This document shows, one piece after another, positions 16,730 to 25,930 of a stretch of DNA of 64,000 bases. The first letter of the stretch is position 1, and each line of letters begins with the position of its first letter. Under the pieces are notes generated by a model, which was given only the letters and a program-made list of their open reading frames with translations, was not told the origin of the DNA and did no database searches. Source of the DNA: Citrobacter tructae (lineage in GTDB: Bacteria > Pseudomonadota > Gammaproteobacteria > Enterobacterales > Enterobacteriaceae); assembly GCF_004684345.1 (NCBI RefSeq), contig NZ_CP038469.1, forward strand, positions 1,488,001-1,552,000. Reading direction: 5' to 3'. The translations under genes were made by a program, and so were the position numbers.

Positions 16730-17281
16730 TTAATATATATCAGAACTGGCTGTCCAGGAGGATTTCTGCATATGGCCCATATGCGCATGCGCTTTAAACT
16801 GCTCATACTTGCGCAGCGCAATACGATAATTGTTGGTGCTGGTTTCCGGCAGCCACGGGGCGAGGTTTTCGTCGAGGAAGCCTTCCTGCAGCAGGTCATG
16901 AGAGATGTTCTGTTCGGTCAGATGATTACCAAGTCGACGCAGGCGAACCACATATTCACGCACCGTGCCGTGGCTCATTTCGGTTTGTTCAAACAAAAAT
17001 TGTTTAAAACCAATGATGTCAAAAAAGTCGCTTTGTTCTTTGCAATGTAAATCACCGCAAAAACGACACAACGCCACCCACTCTTTTTTCTCCTGCTCCC
17101 AGGCGGCAGCGTCAAGCAACGTATCCAGACGGGCGATGGCGATTTTATTCACAATCTGGCCCCGGCGGACCAGCGTGATCCTGTCGAGCAACTTAAAGCA
17201 ATGGGCGCAATGCGTCTGGCTGTGTTTGAAATCTTTGAGGTAGCGGCTTAGAGGCCGTCTTTTTGATTGCTGCACCGTCAT
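16730..17281 (-). CDS. fliZ: Flagellar regulator FliZ
   Basis: A 183-residue DNA-binding regulator encoded with fliA. In Salmonella FliZ raises FlhDC activity by repressing ydiV, and in E. coli it antagonises sigma-S promoters, favouring motility over curli. A region at about residues 105-135 (MSHGTVREYVVRLRRLGNHL) resembles the tyrosine-recombinase core-binding fold noted in FliZ. It lies 57 bp after fliA and is cotranscribed with it. Confidence 0.95.
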   Translation of the reverse strand: MTVQQSKRRPLSRYLKDFKHSQTHCAHCFKLLDRITLVRRGQIVNKIAIARLDTLLDAAAWEQEKKEWVALCRFCGDLHCKEQSDFFDIIGFKQFLFEQTEMSHGTVREYVVRLRRLGNHLTEQNISHDLLQEGFLDENLAPWLPETSTNNYRIALRKYEQFKAHAHMGHMQKSSWTASSDIY

Positions 17282-17338
17282 GAGAACTCCTGGTAGTCAA
17301 TACGTTATGCGGCATTGTTCAGGGGCAATGATTTACCC

Positions 17339-18058
17339 CTATAGCTTACCCAGCTTAGTGCGTAGACGTTTGATGGCCTGACTGTGCAACTGGCTGACCC
17401 GAGATTCGCCGACTTCCAGGACGGCACCAATCTCTTTCAGATTCAGCTCTTCCTGGTAGTACAGCGTCAGCACCAGCTTTTCACGCTCCGGCAATGCGTC
17501 AATCGCGTCCATCACGCGCTGGCGTAAATTGCCATCAAGCAGCTGTTGTAACGGGTTTTCCTGCTGATTTTCTTCAGTCACCAGCTCAATACTATCGCCA
17601 TGCTCTTCCCGCCACTCATCGTAGGAAAAGAGTTGGCTGTTATTGGTATCAAGCAACATCTGACGATACTCTTGCACAGGAATAGCCAGACGCTCCGCCA
17701 CTTCGGTTTCCGTCGCGTTGCGCCCTAATTCCTGCTCCAGTTGTCCCATTGCCTGGGCCACTTCGCGGGCATTGCGCCGAACGCTACGCGGCACCCAATC
17801 CCGGCTGCGTAGTTCATCCAGCATAGCCCCACGAATACGCTGCACTGCGTAAGTGGTAAATGCCGTTCCTTGCAAAGCGTCATATCGGTCAACTGCATTC
17901 AATAACCCGATGCCGCCCGCTTGTAGCAGGTCATCCAGTTCTACGCTCGCCGGCAAACGCACCTGAAGGCGCAATGCTTCGTGACGCACCAACGGTACAT
18001 AACGCTGCCACAGCGAGTGTTTATCCATTACACCTTCAGCGGTATACAGTGAATTCAC
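17339..18058 (-). CDS. fliA: Flagellar sigma factor FliA (sigma-28)
   Basis: A 239-residue sigma-28. Region 2 is at about 20-95 (the core-binding and -10 part, LLQAGGIGLLNAVDRYD, GTAFTTYAVQRIRGAM), region 3 in the middle, and the region 4 helix-turn-helix at the end (LNLKEIGAVLEVGESRVSQ). It directs class 3 genes such as fliC and fliD and is held by FlgM until hook completion. The start codon is GTG at 18058, as in E. coli. A sigma-28 promoter lies upstream, giving self-activation. Confidence 0.96.
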   Translation of the reverse strand: MNSLYTAEGVMDKHSLWQRYVPLVRHEALRLQVRLPASVELDDLLQAGGIGLLNAVDRYDALQGTAFTTYAVQRIRGAMLDELRSRDWVPRSVRRNAREVAQAMGQLEQELGRNATETEVAERLAIPVQEYRQMLLDTNNSQLFSYDEWREEHGDSIELVTEENQQENPLQQLLDGNLRQRVMDAIDALPEREKLVLTLYYQEELNLKEIGAVLEVGESRVSQLHSQAIKRLRTKLGKL

Positions 18059-18083
18059 GATAAACAGCCCTGCGTTAAATGAG

Positions 18084-18110
18084 TTATCGGCATGATTATC
18101 CGTTTCTGCA
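18084..18110 (-). promoter_or_regulatory. Sigma-28 promoter of fliA
   Basis: On the minus strand GCCGATAA (18084-18091) forms a perfect sigma-28 -10 element, 15 bp after TGCA (18107-18110). The same arrangement is known at the E. coli fliA autoregulatory promoter. Confidence 0.75.
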
Positions 18111-18179
18111 GGGGTTTTAATCGGGTGAATAGTGGGTGAAATGAGGGGTTATTTGGGGGTTACGGGTAAAGCAGAATGT

Positions 18180-18204
18180 AAAAAACCCCGCCGGAGCGGG
18201 GTTT
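18180..18204 (-). terminator. Terminator of fliC
   Basis: On the minus strand CCCCGC-TCCG-GCGGGG is followed by TTTTTT, 17 bp past the fliC stop codon. In E. coli the small RNA FliX is processed from the fliC 3' untranslated end; whether that is true here cannot be seen. Confidence 0.85.
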
Positions 18205-18220
18205 GCGCGATAAGCGTAAA

Positions 18221-19813
18221 TTAACGCAGCAGAGACAGAACGTTCTGCGTGGTCTGGTTAGCCTGCGCCAGAACAGAAGTACCCGCCTGCTGCAGGATCT
18301 GCGCACGAGACATGTTAGATACTTCGGTCGCATAGTCAGCGTCTTCAATACGGCTACGAGCAGAAGACAGGTTGTTTACGGTGTTACCCAGGTTGGTGAT
18401 AGCAGAATCAAAACGGTTCTGTACCGCACCCAGAGAGCTACGCAATTTATCAACTTTAGCTAACGCAGAATCCAGTTTTTCCAGAGGATTGTTGGTGCTG
18501 ATTGCTTTCAAATCACTTGCAGTCAGTTCTTTCGTCTTATCAGTAGTCGCTGTTGGGGCTGCTGTACCTAATGCGCCTAAAGTGGTTGCATACGTTTTAT
18601 CACCATCACGAACAATCGTTTTAGCGCTACCATCAGAGCCAAGCGCAAATTCAACATTTTTTCCGTCAGCATCTTTGATCACGGAAGTGTTACCAGTGGC
18701 TTTATCCACATTGACTGCCAGGTATTTACCATCAGCAGTTTTAGCTGCATAGGTATCAGCAATAGCCTTACCATCCTTATCCAGTACCTGACGTACTTCA
18801 AGGTTTTTCCCATCGGCATATACAGACATTGGGGAATCGTTGAACGCCAGCGCTTTGCCAACTTTACCGGATGTCAAATCTACCGATTTTGCAACGTTAG
18901 TATCGTCAACGAATGCAGTGACACGTCCACCAAAGTTAGCCAGTTGAACGTTTTTACCTTCAACCTGAACCTTTTCATAACCAGAGCCATTTTGCTTAAG
19001 TAAGTTGAAGCTCCCACCAGCCGCATCACCATCTTGGGCTACGAAGTAGCTTTGTCCTTCAACTTGAATTTGATAGACCTTATCTGTTTTACCCGCACCA
19101 TTTGCATCAGTAACGTCACCAGTAACGGTTGCGCCCGGGAAATATGCTGCAGTTAACGCAGTTTTATAGTCAGTCCCAAAAGCATCAACAGTACCAACTT
19201 TACCAGTTGTGGCATTTACCTGCGTCAGAGTCGGAGCCACTTCACTTTTCAGTGCAACGGAAGAAGAAGTCGGAACCTTACCAGGAGCTACACTGAAGCT
19301 ATCCAGACCTAAGGTTTTCGCGTCAATTTTGTCCAGCTGGATTTCGATGGTTTCACCATCGTTTGCACCAACCTGGATTTTCATGGTCTGGTCGGCTGCA
19401 AGCACTTTCACGCCGTTGAACTGGGTCTGACCAGATACACGGTCAATTTCGCTTAAGCGCTGGGTGATTTCATCCTGAATGGAGTTCAGGTCAGAATCGG
19501 AGTTAGTACCGTTAGTTGCCTGAACGGACAGTTCACGGATACGCTGCAGGTTGTTGTTAATTTCAGACAGTGCACCTTCAGTGGTCTGTGCAACAGAGAT
19601 ACCGTCGTTGGCGTTACGGGACGCCTGGGTCAGACCTTTGATGTTCGAGGTGAAGCGGTTTGCAATTGCCTGGCCAGCAGCATCGTCTTTGGCGCTGTTG
19701 ATACGCAGACCGGAGGACAGACGCTCGATAGCGGAGCTCAGGGAAGACTGAGATTTGTTCAGGTTGTTCTGGGTCAACAGCGACAGGCTGTTTGTATTGA
19801 TGACTTGTGCCAT
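18221..19813 (-). CDS. fliC: Flagellin FliC
   Basis: The filament subunit, 530 residues. The conserved D0/D1 ends are intact: N-terminal about 1-170 (MAQVINTNSLSLLTQNN, ELSVQATNG) and C-terminal about 430-530 (LGAVQNRFDSAI, ending QTTQNVLSLLR). The central D2/D3 part (about 175-425) is the surface-exposed H antigen and has no obvious match to E. coli K-12 FliC; its codons are more AT-rich than the ends. It is exported by the flagellar type III system with FliS as chaperone. A sigma-28 promoter precedes it. There is no fliB between fliC and fliA, unlike Salmonella. Confidence 0.97.
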   Translation of the reverse strand: MAQVINTNSLSLLTQNNLNKSQSSLSSAIERLSSGLRINSAKDDAAGQAIANRFTSNIKGLTQASRNANDGISVAQTTEGALSEINNNLQRIRELSVQATNGTNSDSDLNSIQDEITQRLSEIDRVSGQTQFNGVKVLAADQTMKIQVGANDGETIEIQLDKIDAKTLGLDSFSVAPGKVPTSSSVALKSEVAPTLTQVNATTGKVGTVDAFGTDYKTALTAAYFPGATVTGDVTDANGAGKTDKVYQIQVEGQSYFVAQDGDAAGGSFNLLKQNGSGYEKVQVEGKNVQLANFGGRVTAFVDDTNVAKSVDLTSGKVGKALAFNDSPMSVYADGKNLEVRQVLDKDGKAIADTYAAKTADGKYLAVNVDKATGNTSVIKDADGKNVEFALGSDGSAKTIVRDGDKTYATTLGALGTAAPTATTDKTKELTASDLKAISTNNPLEKLDSALAKVDKLRSSLGAVQNRFDSAITNLGNTVNNLSSARSRIEDADYATEVSNMSRAQILQQAGTSVLAQANQTTQNVLSLLR

Positions 19814-19882
19814 GATCTTTTCCTTATCAATTACAACTTGATGTTATTGGGCCGTTGCCCACGGTTTCTGACCGTAACCCAT

Positions 19883-19909
19883 GTATCGGCACGTTAATTT
19901 CGAACTTTA
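19883..19909 (-). promoter_or_regulatory. Sigma-28 promoter of fliC
   Basis: On the minus strand TAAA (19906-19909), a 15-bp spacer and GCCGATAC (19883-19890) match the class 3 flagellar promoter consensus, about 70 bp before the fliC start. Confidence 0.85.
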
Positions 19910-20003
19910 GAAAATTTTCACTTTCCGCCCTCTTTTTTCTTAGCCCCTGAAATACCCGCAATATGCCCCACTATTCCGCGTATTATTCTCGCAAAACTAT
20001 CAT

Positions 20004-20030
20004 TAAACTTTGCGCGCAGATTGCCGATAA
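20004..20030 (+). promoter_or_regulatory. Sigma-28 promoter of fliDST
   Basis: TAAA (20004-20007), 15 bp, then GCCGATAA (20023-20030) is a consensus class 3 promoter, about 39 bp before the fliD start and divergent from the fliC promoter. Confidence 0.85.
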
Positions 20031-20068
20031 CCCGCTTAACTACTGTTTGCAATCAAAAGGAATTAGGC

Positions 20069-21469
20069 ATGGCTTCATTTACATCTCTCGGCGTCGGTTC
20101 AAACCTGCCACTGGATACATTGCTGACGAACCTGACCATCGCTGAGAAAAAACGCTTAAACCCGATCACACAACAACAGAGCGACAATACATCTCGTCTG
20201 ACGGCTTATGGCACACTAAAAAGCTCACTGGAAAAATTCCAGACTGCAAATACTGCACTAAATAAACCTGAGTTATTCAGAAGTACGACTGTCACCAGCA
20301 GCACTGAGGACTTAAAAGTCTCCACCGAGTCCGGGGCTGCACCAGGCATATATACCATTAGTGTCACGCAATTGGCTCAGGCACAGTCTTTAAGCACCGC
20401 AAATGTAGCTTCAAGCAAAGATGCTCTGGGTAATGGTTCTGCTACCCGTACGATTAAGATTGAACAACCAGGTCGTAAAGAACCGCTGGAGATTAAACTC
20501 TCTCAAGATAAAACGACGCTGGATGATATCAGTAAAGCGATAAACGATACCGACAGCGGTATCTCAGCCAGCATTGTTAAAGTCAATGAGAATGAATTTC
20601 GTCTGGTGCTGACTGCTGCCGAAGGTACGGATAGCAAAATGACTATCTCCGTAGAAGGAGACAGCAAGCTTAACGATTTACTGGCCTACGACAGCAAAAC
20701 TGGTACCGGTAAAATGGACGAATTGGTTGAAGCGCAAAACGCGAAATTAACCATGAACGGTATTGATATTGAACGTCAGAGCAACAAAGTGACCGATGCC
20801 CCGCAGGGCGTGACGCTGGAACTGACTAAAAAAGTAACCGATGCGCGTATAACCGTTACGAAAAGCAATGACAAAGCCACTGAAGCGATTAAAGGCTGGG
20901 TGGATGCTTATAACTCTCTGCTAGATACGTTTAATACACTGACCAAATACAAAGCCGTAGATCCTGGTGCGGAAGAACAAGACACAAGTAATGGCGCACT
21001 GCTTGGCGACAGTGTCGTTCGAACGATTCAAACAGGTATCCGCGCACAATTTGCTAACGGAGCAAGTGAAGGTGCATTCAAAACATTAAATGAAATTGGT
21101 ATTAAGCAGGATGGTGCAACCGGAAAGCTGAAGATTGACGATGACAAGCTCAAAAAAGCGCTAAACGAAAATACAGCCTCCGTACGTGAACTACTGGTCG
21201 GCGATGGCAAAGAAACCGGGATCACCACCAAAATCGCCACTGAAGTAAAAGGGTATCTGGCCGATGACGGCATTATTGACAGTGCACAAGACAGCATCAA
21301 CGCCACACTGAAAAAACTGACCAAGCAATACCTGTCCGTCAGTGCCAGCATTGAAGATACCGTGGCACGCTATACGGCACAGTTTACTCAGTTAGACACC
21401 ATGATGAGTAAGCTGAATAACACCAGTAACTATCTGAGCCAGCAATTTACTGCCATGAGCAATTCCTGA
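20069..21469 (+). CDS. fliD: Flagellar filament cap FliD
   Basis: FliD forms the pentameric cap that folds flagellin at the filament tip. The 466-residue protein has the conserved N-terminal helix (MASFTSLGVGSNL), a long variable middle, and a C-terminal coiled-coil region (about 400-460, VARYTAQFTQLDTMMSKL) that anchors the cap. I chose the ATG at 20069 after AAAAGGAATTAGGC; an upstream in-frame ATG at 20021 overlaps the sigma-28 -10 element and cannot be translated from that promoter. It is the first gene of fliDST. Confidence 0.96.
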   Translation: MASFTSLGVGSNLPLDTLLTNLTIAEKKRLNPITQQQSDNTSRLTAYGTLKSSLEKFQTANTALNKPELFRSTTVTSSTEDLKVSTESGAAPGIYTISVTQLAQAQSLSTANVASSKDALGNGSATRTIKIEQPGRKEPLEIKLSQDKTTLDDISKAINDTDSGISASIVKVNENEFRLVLTAAEGTDSKMTISVEGDSKLNDLLAYDSKTGTGKMDELVEAQNAKLTMNGIDIERQSNKVTDAPQGVTLELTKKVTDARITVTKSNDKATEAIKGWVDAYNSLLDTFNTLTKYKAVDPGAEEQDTSNGALLGDSVVRTIQTGIRAQFANGASEGAFKTLNEIGIKQDGATGKLKIDDDKLKKALNENTASVRELLVGDGKETGITTKIATEVKGYLADDGIIDSAQDSINATLKKLTKQYLSVSASIEDTVARYTAQFTQLDTMMSKLNNTSNYLSQQFTAMSNS

Positions 21470-21484
21470 TAACACGAGGTAAGC

Positions 21485-21892
21485 ATGTATACCGCGAGCG
21501 GTACCAAAGCCTATGCACAGGTCGGCGTAGAGAGTGGCGTGATGAGCGCCAGTCCGCATCAGTTGATCGAAATGTTGTTTGATGGCGCGCACAGCGCCCT
21601 GGTGCGCGCTCGCCTGTTTATGCAGCAGGGTGATATCGTTGCCAAAGGTGAGGCCTTAAGCAAAGCTATTAATATCATTGATAATGGTCTGAAAGCGGGG
21701 CTGGATCAGGACAATGGCGGCGAAATCGCCACTAATTTGTCTGCGCTATACGACTATATGATCCGCCGTCTGCTGCAAGCCAACTTGCGTAATGATTGTC
21801 AGGCCATTGAAGAAGTCGAAGGGTTACTCAGTAACATTGCGGAAGCCTGGAAACAGATCTCACCCAAAGCATCGTCCCAGGAGTCTCGCTAA
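21485..21892 (+). CDS. fliS: Flagellin export chaperone FliS
   Basis: A 135-residue helical protein that binds the C-terminal D0 segment of FliC in the cytoplasm and prevents early polymerisation. The family signature SPHQLIEMLFDGAHSAL lies at about residues 21-37. It starts 15 bp after fliD, with CACGAGGTAAGC as ribosome-binding site, and its TAA overlaps the ATG of fliT. Confidence 0.95.
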   Translation: MYTASGTKAYAQVGVESGVMSASPHQLIEMLFDGAHSALVRARLFMQQGDIVAKGEALSKAINIIDNGLKAGLDQDNGGEIATNLSALYDYMIRRLLQANLRNDCQAIEEVEGLLSNIAEAWKQISPKASSQESR

Positions 21893-22254
21893 TGACCTCA
21901 GCCGTGGAGTTTATCAACCGTTGGCAGCGCATCGCGCTGCTCAGTCACTCACTGCTGGAACTGGCGCAGCGCGGTGAATGGGACCTTTTACTGGAACAGG
22001 AAGTTAGCTATCTGCAAAGTATTGAAGTGGTCATGGAAGACGGAACTCCACCTGGCATTACGCGAAGTATTCAGGACATCGTCGCAGGATATATTAAACA
22101 GACGCTGGATAACGAACAGTTACTCAAAGCCTTGTTACAACAACGACTGGATGAACTCAGCAATCTCATCGGTCAGTCAACACGCCAAAAGACACTGAAT
22201 AATGCCTATGGCCGTCTTTCCGGTATGCTGCTGGTTCCCGACGCCCCACAATAA
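21892..22254 (+). CDS. fliT: Flagellar chaperone and FlhDC antagonist FliT
   Basis: A 120-residue helical protein. FliT is the export chaperone for FliD and, once freed by FliD export, binds FlhC and lowers class 2 transcription. The gene overlaps the fliS stop by one base (TAATG). The product shows the usual helix-rich pattern (INRWQRIALLSHSLLELAQ near the N-terminus). Last gene of the fliDST operon. Confidence 0.93.
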   Translation: MTSAVEFINRWQRIALLSHSLLELAQRGEWDLLLEQEVSYLQSIEVVMEDGTPPGITRSIQDIVAGYIKQTLDNEQLLKALLQQRLDELSNLIGQSTRQKTLNNAYGRLSGMLLVPDAPQ

Positions 22255-22322
22255 TTTCCCGTCTCGTCTGAATAATCTTCCATACTCCAGAGGTCGGCCA
22301 AACGACTTCTGGAGCACGGAAG

Positions 22323-23810
22323 ATGAAAAATCCCACGTTATTGCAGTACTTCCACTGGTATTACCCCGAGGGCGGTCAACTGTGGCCCGAACTCGCCGCA
22401 CGCGCGGGCGGTCTCAACGATATCGGTATTAATATGGTGTGGCTGCCCCCTGCCTACAAAGGCGCGTCCGGTGGCTACTCCGTTGGCTACGACTCCTACG
22501 ATCTGTTTGATCTGGGCGAGTTCGACCAAAAAGGCACTGTCGCCACCAAATACGGTGATAAAAACCAGTTGCTGGCTGCCATTGATGCACTGAAACACAA
22601 CGACATTGCGGTACTGCTGGACGTGGTGGTCAATCACAAAATGGGCGCCGATGAGAAAGAGACCATTCGCGTCCAGCGCGTTAACGCCGAAGATCGCACA
22701 CAGATTGACGACGAGATAGTTGAATGTGAGGGATGGACACGCTACACCTTCCCAGCCCGCGCCGGTCACTATTCGCAGTTTATCTGGGACTTTAAATGCT
22801 TCAGTGGCATCGACCATATCGAAAATCCAACCGAAGATGGCATTTTCAAAATCGTTAATGATTACACCGGCGAAGGCTGGAACGATCAGGTCGATGACGA
22901 GCTCGGCAACTTTGATTATCTGATGGGTGAAAATATCGATTTTCGTAATCACGCCGTCACCGAGGAACTCAAATACTGGGCACGTTGGGTGATGGATCAA
23001 ACCCATTGCGACGGCTTTCGCCTCGATGCCGTCAAGCATATTCCGGCCTGGTTTTATAAAGAGTGGATCGAACACGTGCAGGAGGTAGCGCCAAAACCGC
23101 TGTTTATCGTTGCTGAATACTGGTCACACGAAGTGGACAAGCTGCAAAACTACATCGATCAGGTGGAGGGGAAAACCATGTTGTTCGATGCTCCCCTGCA
23201 AATGAAGTTTCACGAAGCATCCCGTCAGGGCCGCGATTATGACATGCGTCAGATCTTCACCGATACCCTGGTGGAGGCCGACCCGTTTCATGCAGTGACG
23301 CTGGTCGCTAATCACGATACCCAACCGCTACAGGCGCTGGAAGCCCCGGTCGAGCCGTGGTTTAAGCCGCTGGCCTACGCACTGATCCTGCTACGGGAAA
23401 ACGGGGTGCCATCGGTGTTCTACCCCGATCTGTATGGCGCACACTATGAAGATACCGGTGGTGATGGCAAAACCTATCCTATCGACATGCCGGTTATTGA
23501 ACAGCTTGATGAGCTGATTTTGGCCCGCCAGAGATTCGCCCACGGCGTACAAACGCTCTATTTTGATCACCCCAACTGCATCGCCTTTAGCCGCAGCGGC
23601 ACGGACGACGATCCCGGCTGCGTGGTGGTCCTGTCCAATAGTGATAACGGTGAAAAGAGCATTACGCTCGGAGAAAACTACGGCAATAAAACCTGGCGCG
23701 ACTATCTGGGGAATCGCGAAGAAAGCGTGGTGACCGATGAACATGGCGAGGCGACGTTTTTCTGCAACGGCGGCAGCGTCAGCGTATGGGTGATTGAAGA
23801 GGTTTTATAA
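22323..23810 (+). CDS. amyA: Cytoplasmic alpha-amylase AmyA
   Basis: A 495-residue GH13 alpha-amylase without a signal peptide, acting on cytoplasmic maltodextrins or glycogen. The four GH13 regions are present: DVVVNHKMG (about 100-107), GFRLDAVKH with nucleophile Asp235, VAEYW with acid/base Glu265, and VANHDTQ with Asp332. Length and place after fliT match E. coli. It faces the convergent yedD across a hairpin. Confidence 0.96.
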   Translation: MKNPTLLQYFHWYYPEGGQLWPELAARAGGLNDIGINMVWLPPAYKGASGGYSVGYDSYDLFDLGEFDQKGTVATKYGDKNQLLAAIDALKHNDIAVLLDVVVNHKMGADEKETIRVQRVNAEDRTQIDDEIVECEGWTRYTFPARAGHYSQFIWDFKCFSGIDHIENPTEDGIFKIVNDYTGEGWNDQVDDELGNFDYLMGENIDFRNHAVTEELKYWARWVMDQTHCDGFRLDAVKHIPAWFYKEWIEHVQEVAPKPLFIVAEYWSHEVDKLQNYIDQVEGKTMLFDAPLQMKFHEASRQGRDYDMRQIFTDTLVEADPFHAVTLVANHDTQPLQALEAPVEPWFKPLAYALILLRENGVPSVFYPDLYGAHYEDTGGDGKTYPIDMPVIEQLDELILARQRFAHGVQTLYFDHPNCIAFSRSGTDDDPGCVVVLSNSDNGEKSITLGENYGNKTWRDYLGNREESVVTDEHGEATFFCNGGSVSVWVIEEVL

Positions 23811-23817
23811 TGGTTGA

Positions 23818-23842
23818 CCCCGGTAGCAGCGGACTACCGGGG
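23818..23842. terminator. Hairpin between amyA and yedD
   Basis: A 9-bp inverted repeat (CCCCGGTAG at 23818-23826, CTACCGGGG at 23834-23842) lies between the convergent stops of amyA and yedD. It lacks a T run but probably separates the two transcripts. Confidence 0.55.
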
Positions 23843-23850
23843 CTAAACGC

Positions 23851-24267
23851 TTACGGCAGTGGAGTGGCCAGCGGGGTTTTCTGTAACACCTCGGCGCATT
23901 CCGGCGTTGGGCGCTCGACCCGTTGCAGCGTCATCCCGTCATATTCCAGCGTGCTGCCTTCACGCTCAATCTCATACAGCTCTCGCTTCACCGTCACGTT
24001 GGTGAGATCGCCGGAGAGCATCGTCAGTTTCCCCGGAAGCGCAATTACCCGCTGCCACTGGCGGCAATCCAGCGTATCGCCCTCTTTCGTTACCACCAGC
24101 GAGGCGATCGCTTCCGGACTCACCAGCTTACGCTGCGGGCCCTTCGACTGCCAGTAGCCTTCCAGACCGGCGGGCGCGGGCGTTTTCACGACATCATTAT
24201 AATTTTCGACCTCGGCGCATCCGCTAAGAACCAGAAATGCACCAACGATTGCTAATTTTTTCATCAT
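23851..24267 (-). CDS. yedD: Lipoprotein YedD
   Basis: A 138-residue lipoprotein. The signal peptide ends in a lipobox (LSGC, Cys17), so the mature protein is acylated and, with Ala at +2, is expected in the outer membrane. The rest is a small beta-rich domain with cysteines at about 77 and 131 that could form a disulfide. Function unknown. It matches E. coli YedD in length and position. Confidence 0.9.
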   Translation of the reverse strand: MMKKLAIVGAFLVLSGCAEVENYNDVVKTPAPAGLEGYWQSKGPQRKLVSPEAIASLVVTKEGDTLDCRQWQRVIALPGKLTMLSGDLTNVTVKRELYEIEREGSTLEYDGMTLQRVERPTPECAEVLQKTPLATPLP

Positions 24268-24449
24268 TCATCCTGCATGCGAAGAAAATGGGATTGTGGC
24301 ATTAAACCCCTGATGTCGCCAGCCTTTCGGATGCACGGAGAAATATTGATCCAGGCAATAATACTTCTTATTACTAATAGTCAAAAATTCTGATCGGTGT
24401 AGTATCCACACTTCTTGTTACATACCTTCTGAGTTCAGAGGCAAAACGC

Positions 24450-25655
24450 ATGTCATGGCAACACTTCAAACAGGCCTGGTTGATTAAATTTTGGGCCCCT
24501 GCCCCTGCGGTCATCGCGGCGGGTATTCTCTCCACTTACTATTTCGGCATTACGGGTACCTTCTGGGCGGTAACCGGCGAGTTTACTCGCTGGGGCGGTC
24601 AAGTCCTGCAACTGTTTGGCGTTCACGCCGAAGAGTGGGGCTACTACAAACTGATCCATCTCGAAGGCTCTCCGCTGACCCGCATCGACGGCATGATGAT
24701 CCTCGGCATGTTCGGCGGCTGCTTTGCTGCCGCGCTGTGGGCCAACAACGTTAAATTACGTATGCCGCGCAGCCGGGTTCGCATTATGCAGGCCATTATC
24801 GGCGGGATGATCGCCGGTTTCGGCGCGCGTCTGGCGATGGGTTGTAATCTCGCAGCGTTCTTCACCGGTATTCCGCAGTTCTCCTTGCATGCGTGGTTCT
24901 TTGCGCTGGCAACGGCGATTGGCTCGTGGTTTGGCGCACGCTTCACCCTGCTGCCCATGTTCCGTATTCCGGTCAAAATGCAGAAAGTCTCTGCGGCCTC
25001 TCCGCTGACGCAAAAACCGGAACAGGCGCGTCGTCGTTTCCGCCTCGGTATGCTGGTGTTTATCGGTATGATCGGTTGGGCGCTGTTAACCGCCATGGAT
25101 AAACCCAAACTCGGGTTAGCCATGCTGTTCGGCGTCGGGTTCGGCTTACTGATTGAACGTGCGCAAATCTGCTTCACCTCAGCCTTCCGCGACCTGTGGA
25201 TTTCCGGGCGCACCCATATGGCAAAAGCCATTATCTTCGGTATGGCGGTCAGCGCCATCGGTATCTTCAGTTACGTGCAGTTGGGCGTTGAGGCGAAGAT
25301 CATGTGGGCCGGTCCCAATGCGGTGATTGGCGGCTTGCTGTTTGGCTTTGGCATCGTGCTGGCTGGCGGCTGTGAAACTGGCTGGATGTACCGCGCGGTT
25401 GAAGGTCAGGTGCACTACTGGTGGGTCGGTCTGGGCAACGTGATTGGCTCCACCATTCTCGCTTACTACTGGGATGACTTTGCCCCGGCACTTGCCACCA
25501 GTTGGGATAAAGTAAACCTGCTCAACACCTTCGGTCCACTCGGTGGTCTGCTGGTGACCTATTTGCTGTTGTTTGCCGCGCTGATGCTCATCATCGGCTG
25601 GGAAAAACGTTTCTTCCGCCGTGCAGGGCTGTCGCCTGCTAAGGAATCCGCATGA
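24450..25655 (+). CDS. yedE: YedE membrane protein (selenium-linked)
   Basis: A 401-residue inner-membrane protein with about ten hydrophobic segments and two inverted YeeE/YedE (DUF395) halves. The conserved glycine- and cysteine-containing motifs are RLAMGCNLAAFFTGI and LAGGCETGWMYRAVEGQ. YedE-type proteins are proposed to bring in sulfur or selenium species for the adjacent TusA-like protein; in other bacteria they occur with selenium genes. Its stop overlaps the yedF start by 4 bp. Confidence 0.93.
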   Translation: MSWQHFKQAWLIKFWAPAPAVIAAGILSTYYFGITGTFWAVTGEFTRWGGQVLQLFGVHAEEWGYYKLIHLEGSPLTRIDGMMILGMFGGCFAAALWANNVKLRMPRSRVRIMQAIIGGMIAGFGARLAMGCNLAAFFTGIPQFSLHAWFFALATAIGSWFGARFTLLPMFRIPVKMQKVSAASPLTQKPEQARRRFRLGMLVFIGMIGWALLTAMDKPKLGLAMLFGVGFGLLIERAQICFTSAFRDLWISGRTHMAKAIIFGMAVSAIGIFSYVQLGVEAKIMWAGPNAVIGGLLFGFGIVLAGGCETGWMYRAVEGQVHYWWVGLGNVIGSTILAYYWDDFAPALATSWDKVNLLNTFGPLGGLLVTYLLLFAALMLIIGWEKRFFRRAGLSPAKESA

Positions 25656-25885
25656 AAAATATCGTCCCTGATTACCGTCTGGACATGGTGGGTGAACCGT
25701 GCCCCTACCCGGCCGTTGCCACGCTGGAAGCGATGCCGCAGCTGAAAAAAGGTGAAATTCTGGAAGTGGTGAGCGATTGCCCGCAGTCGATCAACAATAT
25801 TCCACTGGATGCGCGTAATCACGGCTACACGGTGCTGGATATTCAGCAGGATGGGCCAACTATTCGCTATCTGATTCAGAAGTAA
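25652..25885 (+). CDS. yedF: TusA-like sulfur carrier YedF
   Basis: A 77-residue TusA/SirA-family protein. Cys17 in GEPCPYPAV is the conserved persulfide-carrying residue. It probably receives sulfur or selenium imported through YedE. Translationally coupled to yedE by an ATGA overlap. A short hairpin (25892-25918) lies between it and the convergent fliE. Confidence 0.94.
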   Translation: MKNIVPDYRLDMVGEPCPYPAVATLEAMPQLKKGEILEVVSDCPQSINNIPLDARNHGYTVLDIQQDGPTIRYLIQK

Positions 25886-25930
25886 TTCCGCTCTCCCGTT
25901 GCAAGGCGCAGCGGGAGAATGTTCAGGTCA

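Noticed and set aside
22338..23075. 245-codon open frame antisense to amyA
   Set aside because: It is the reverse-strand shadow of a GC-rich, well-conserved gene, with no ribosome-binding site and no recognisable motif.
24644..25258. 204-codon open frame antisense to yedE
   Set aside because: A shadow of yedE; strong third-position bias belongs to the plus strand.
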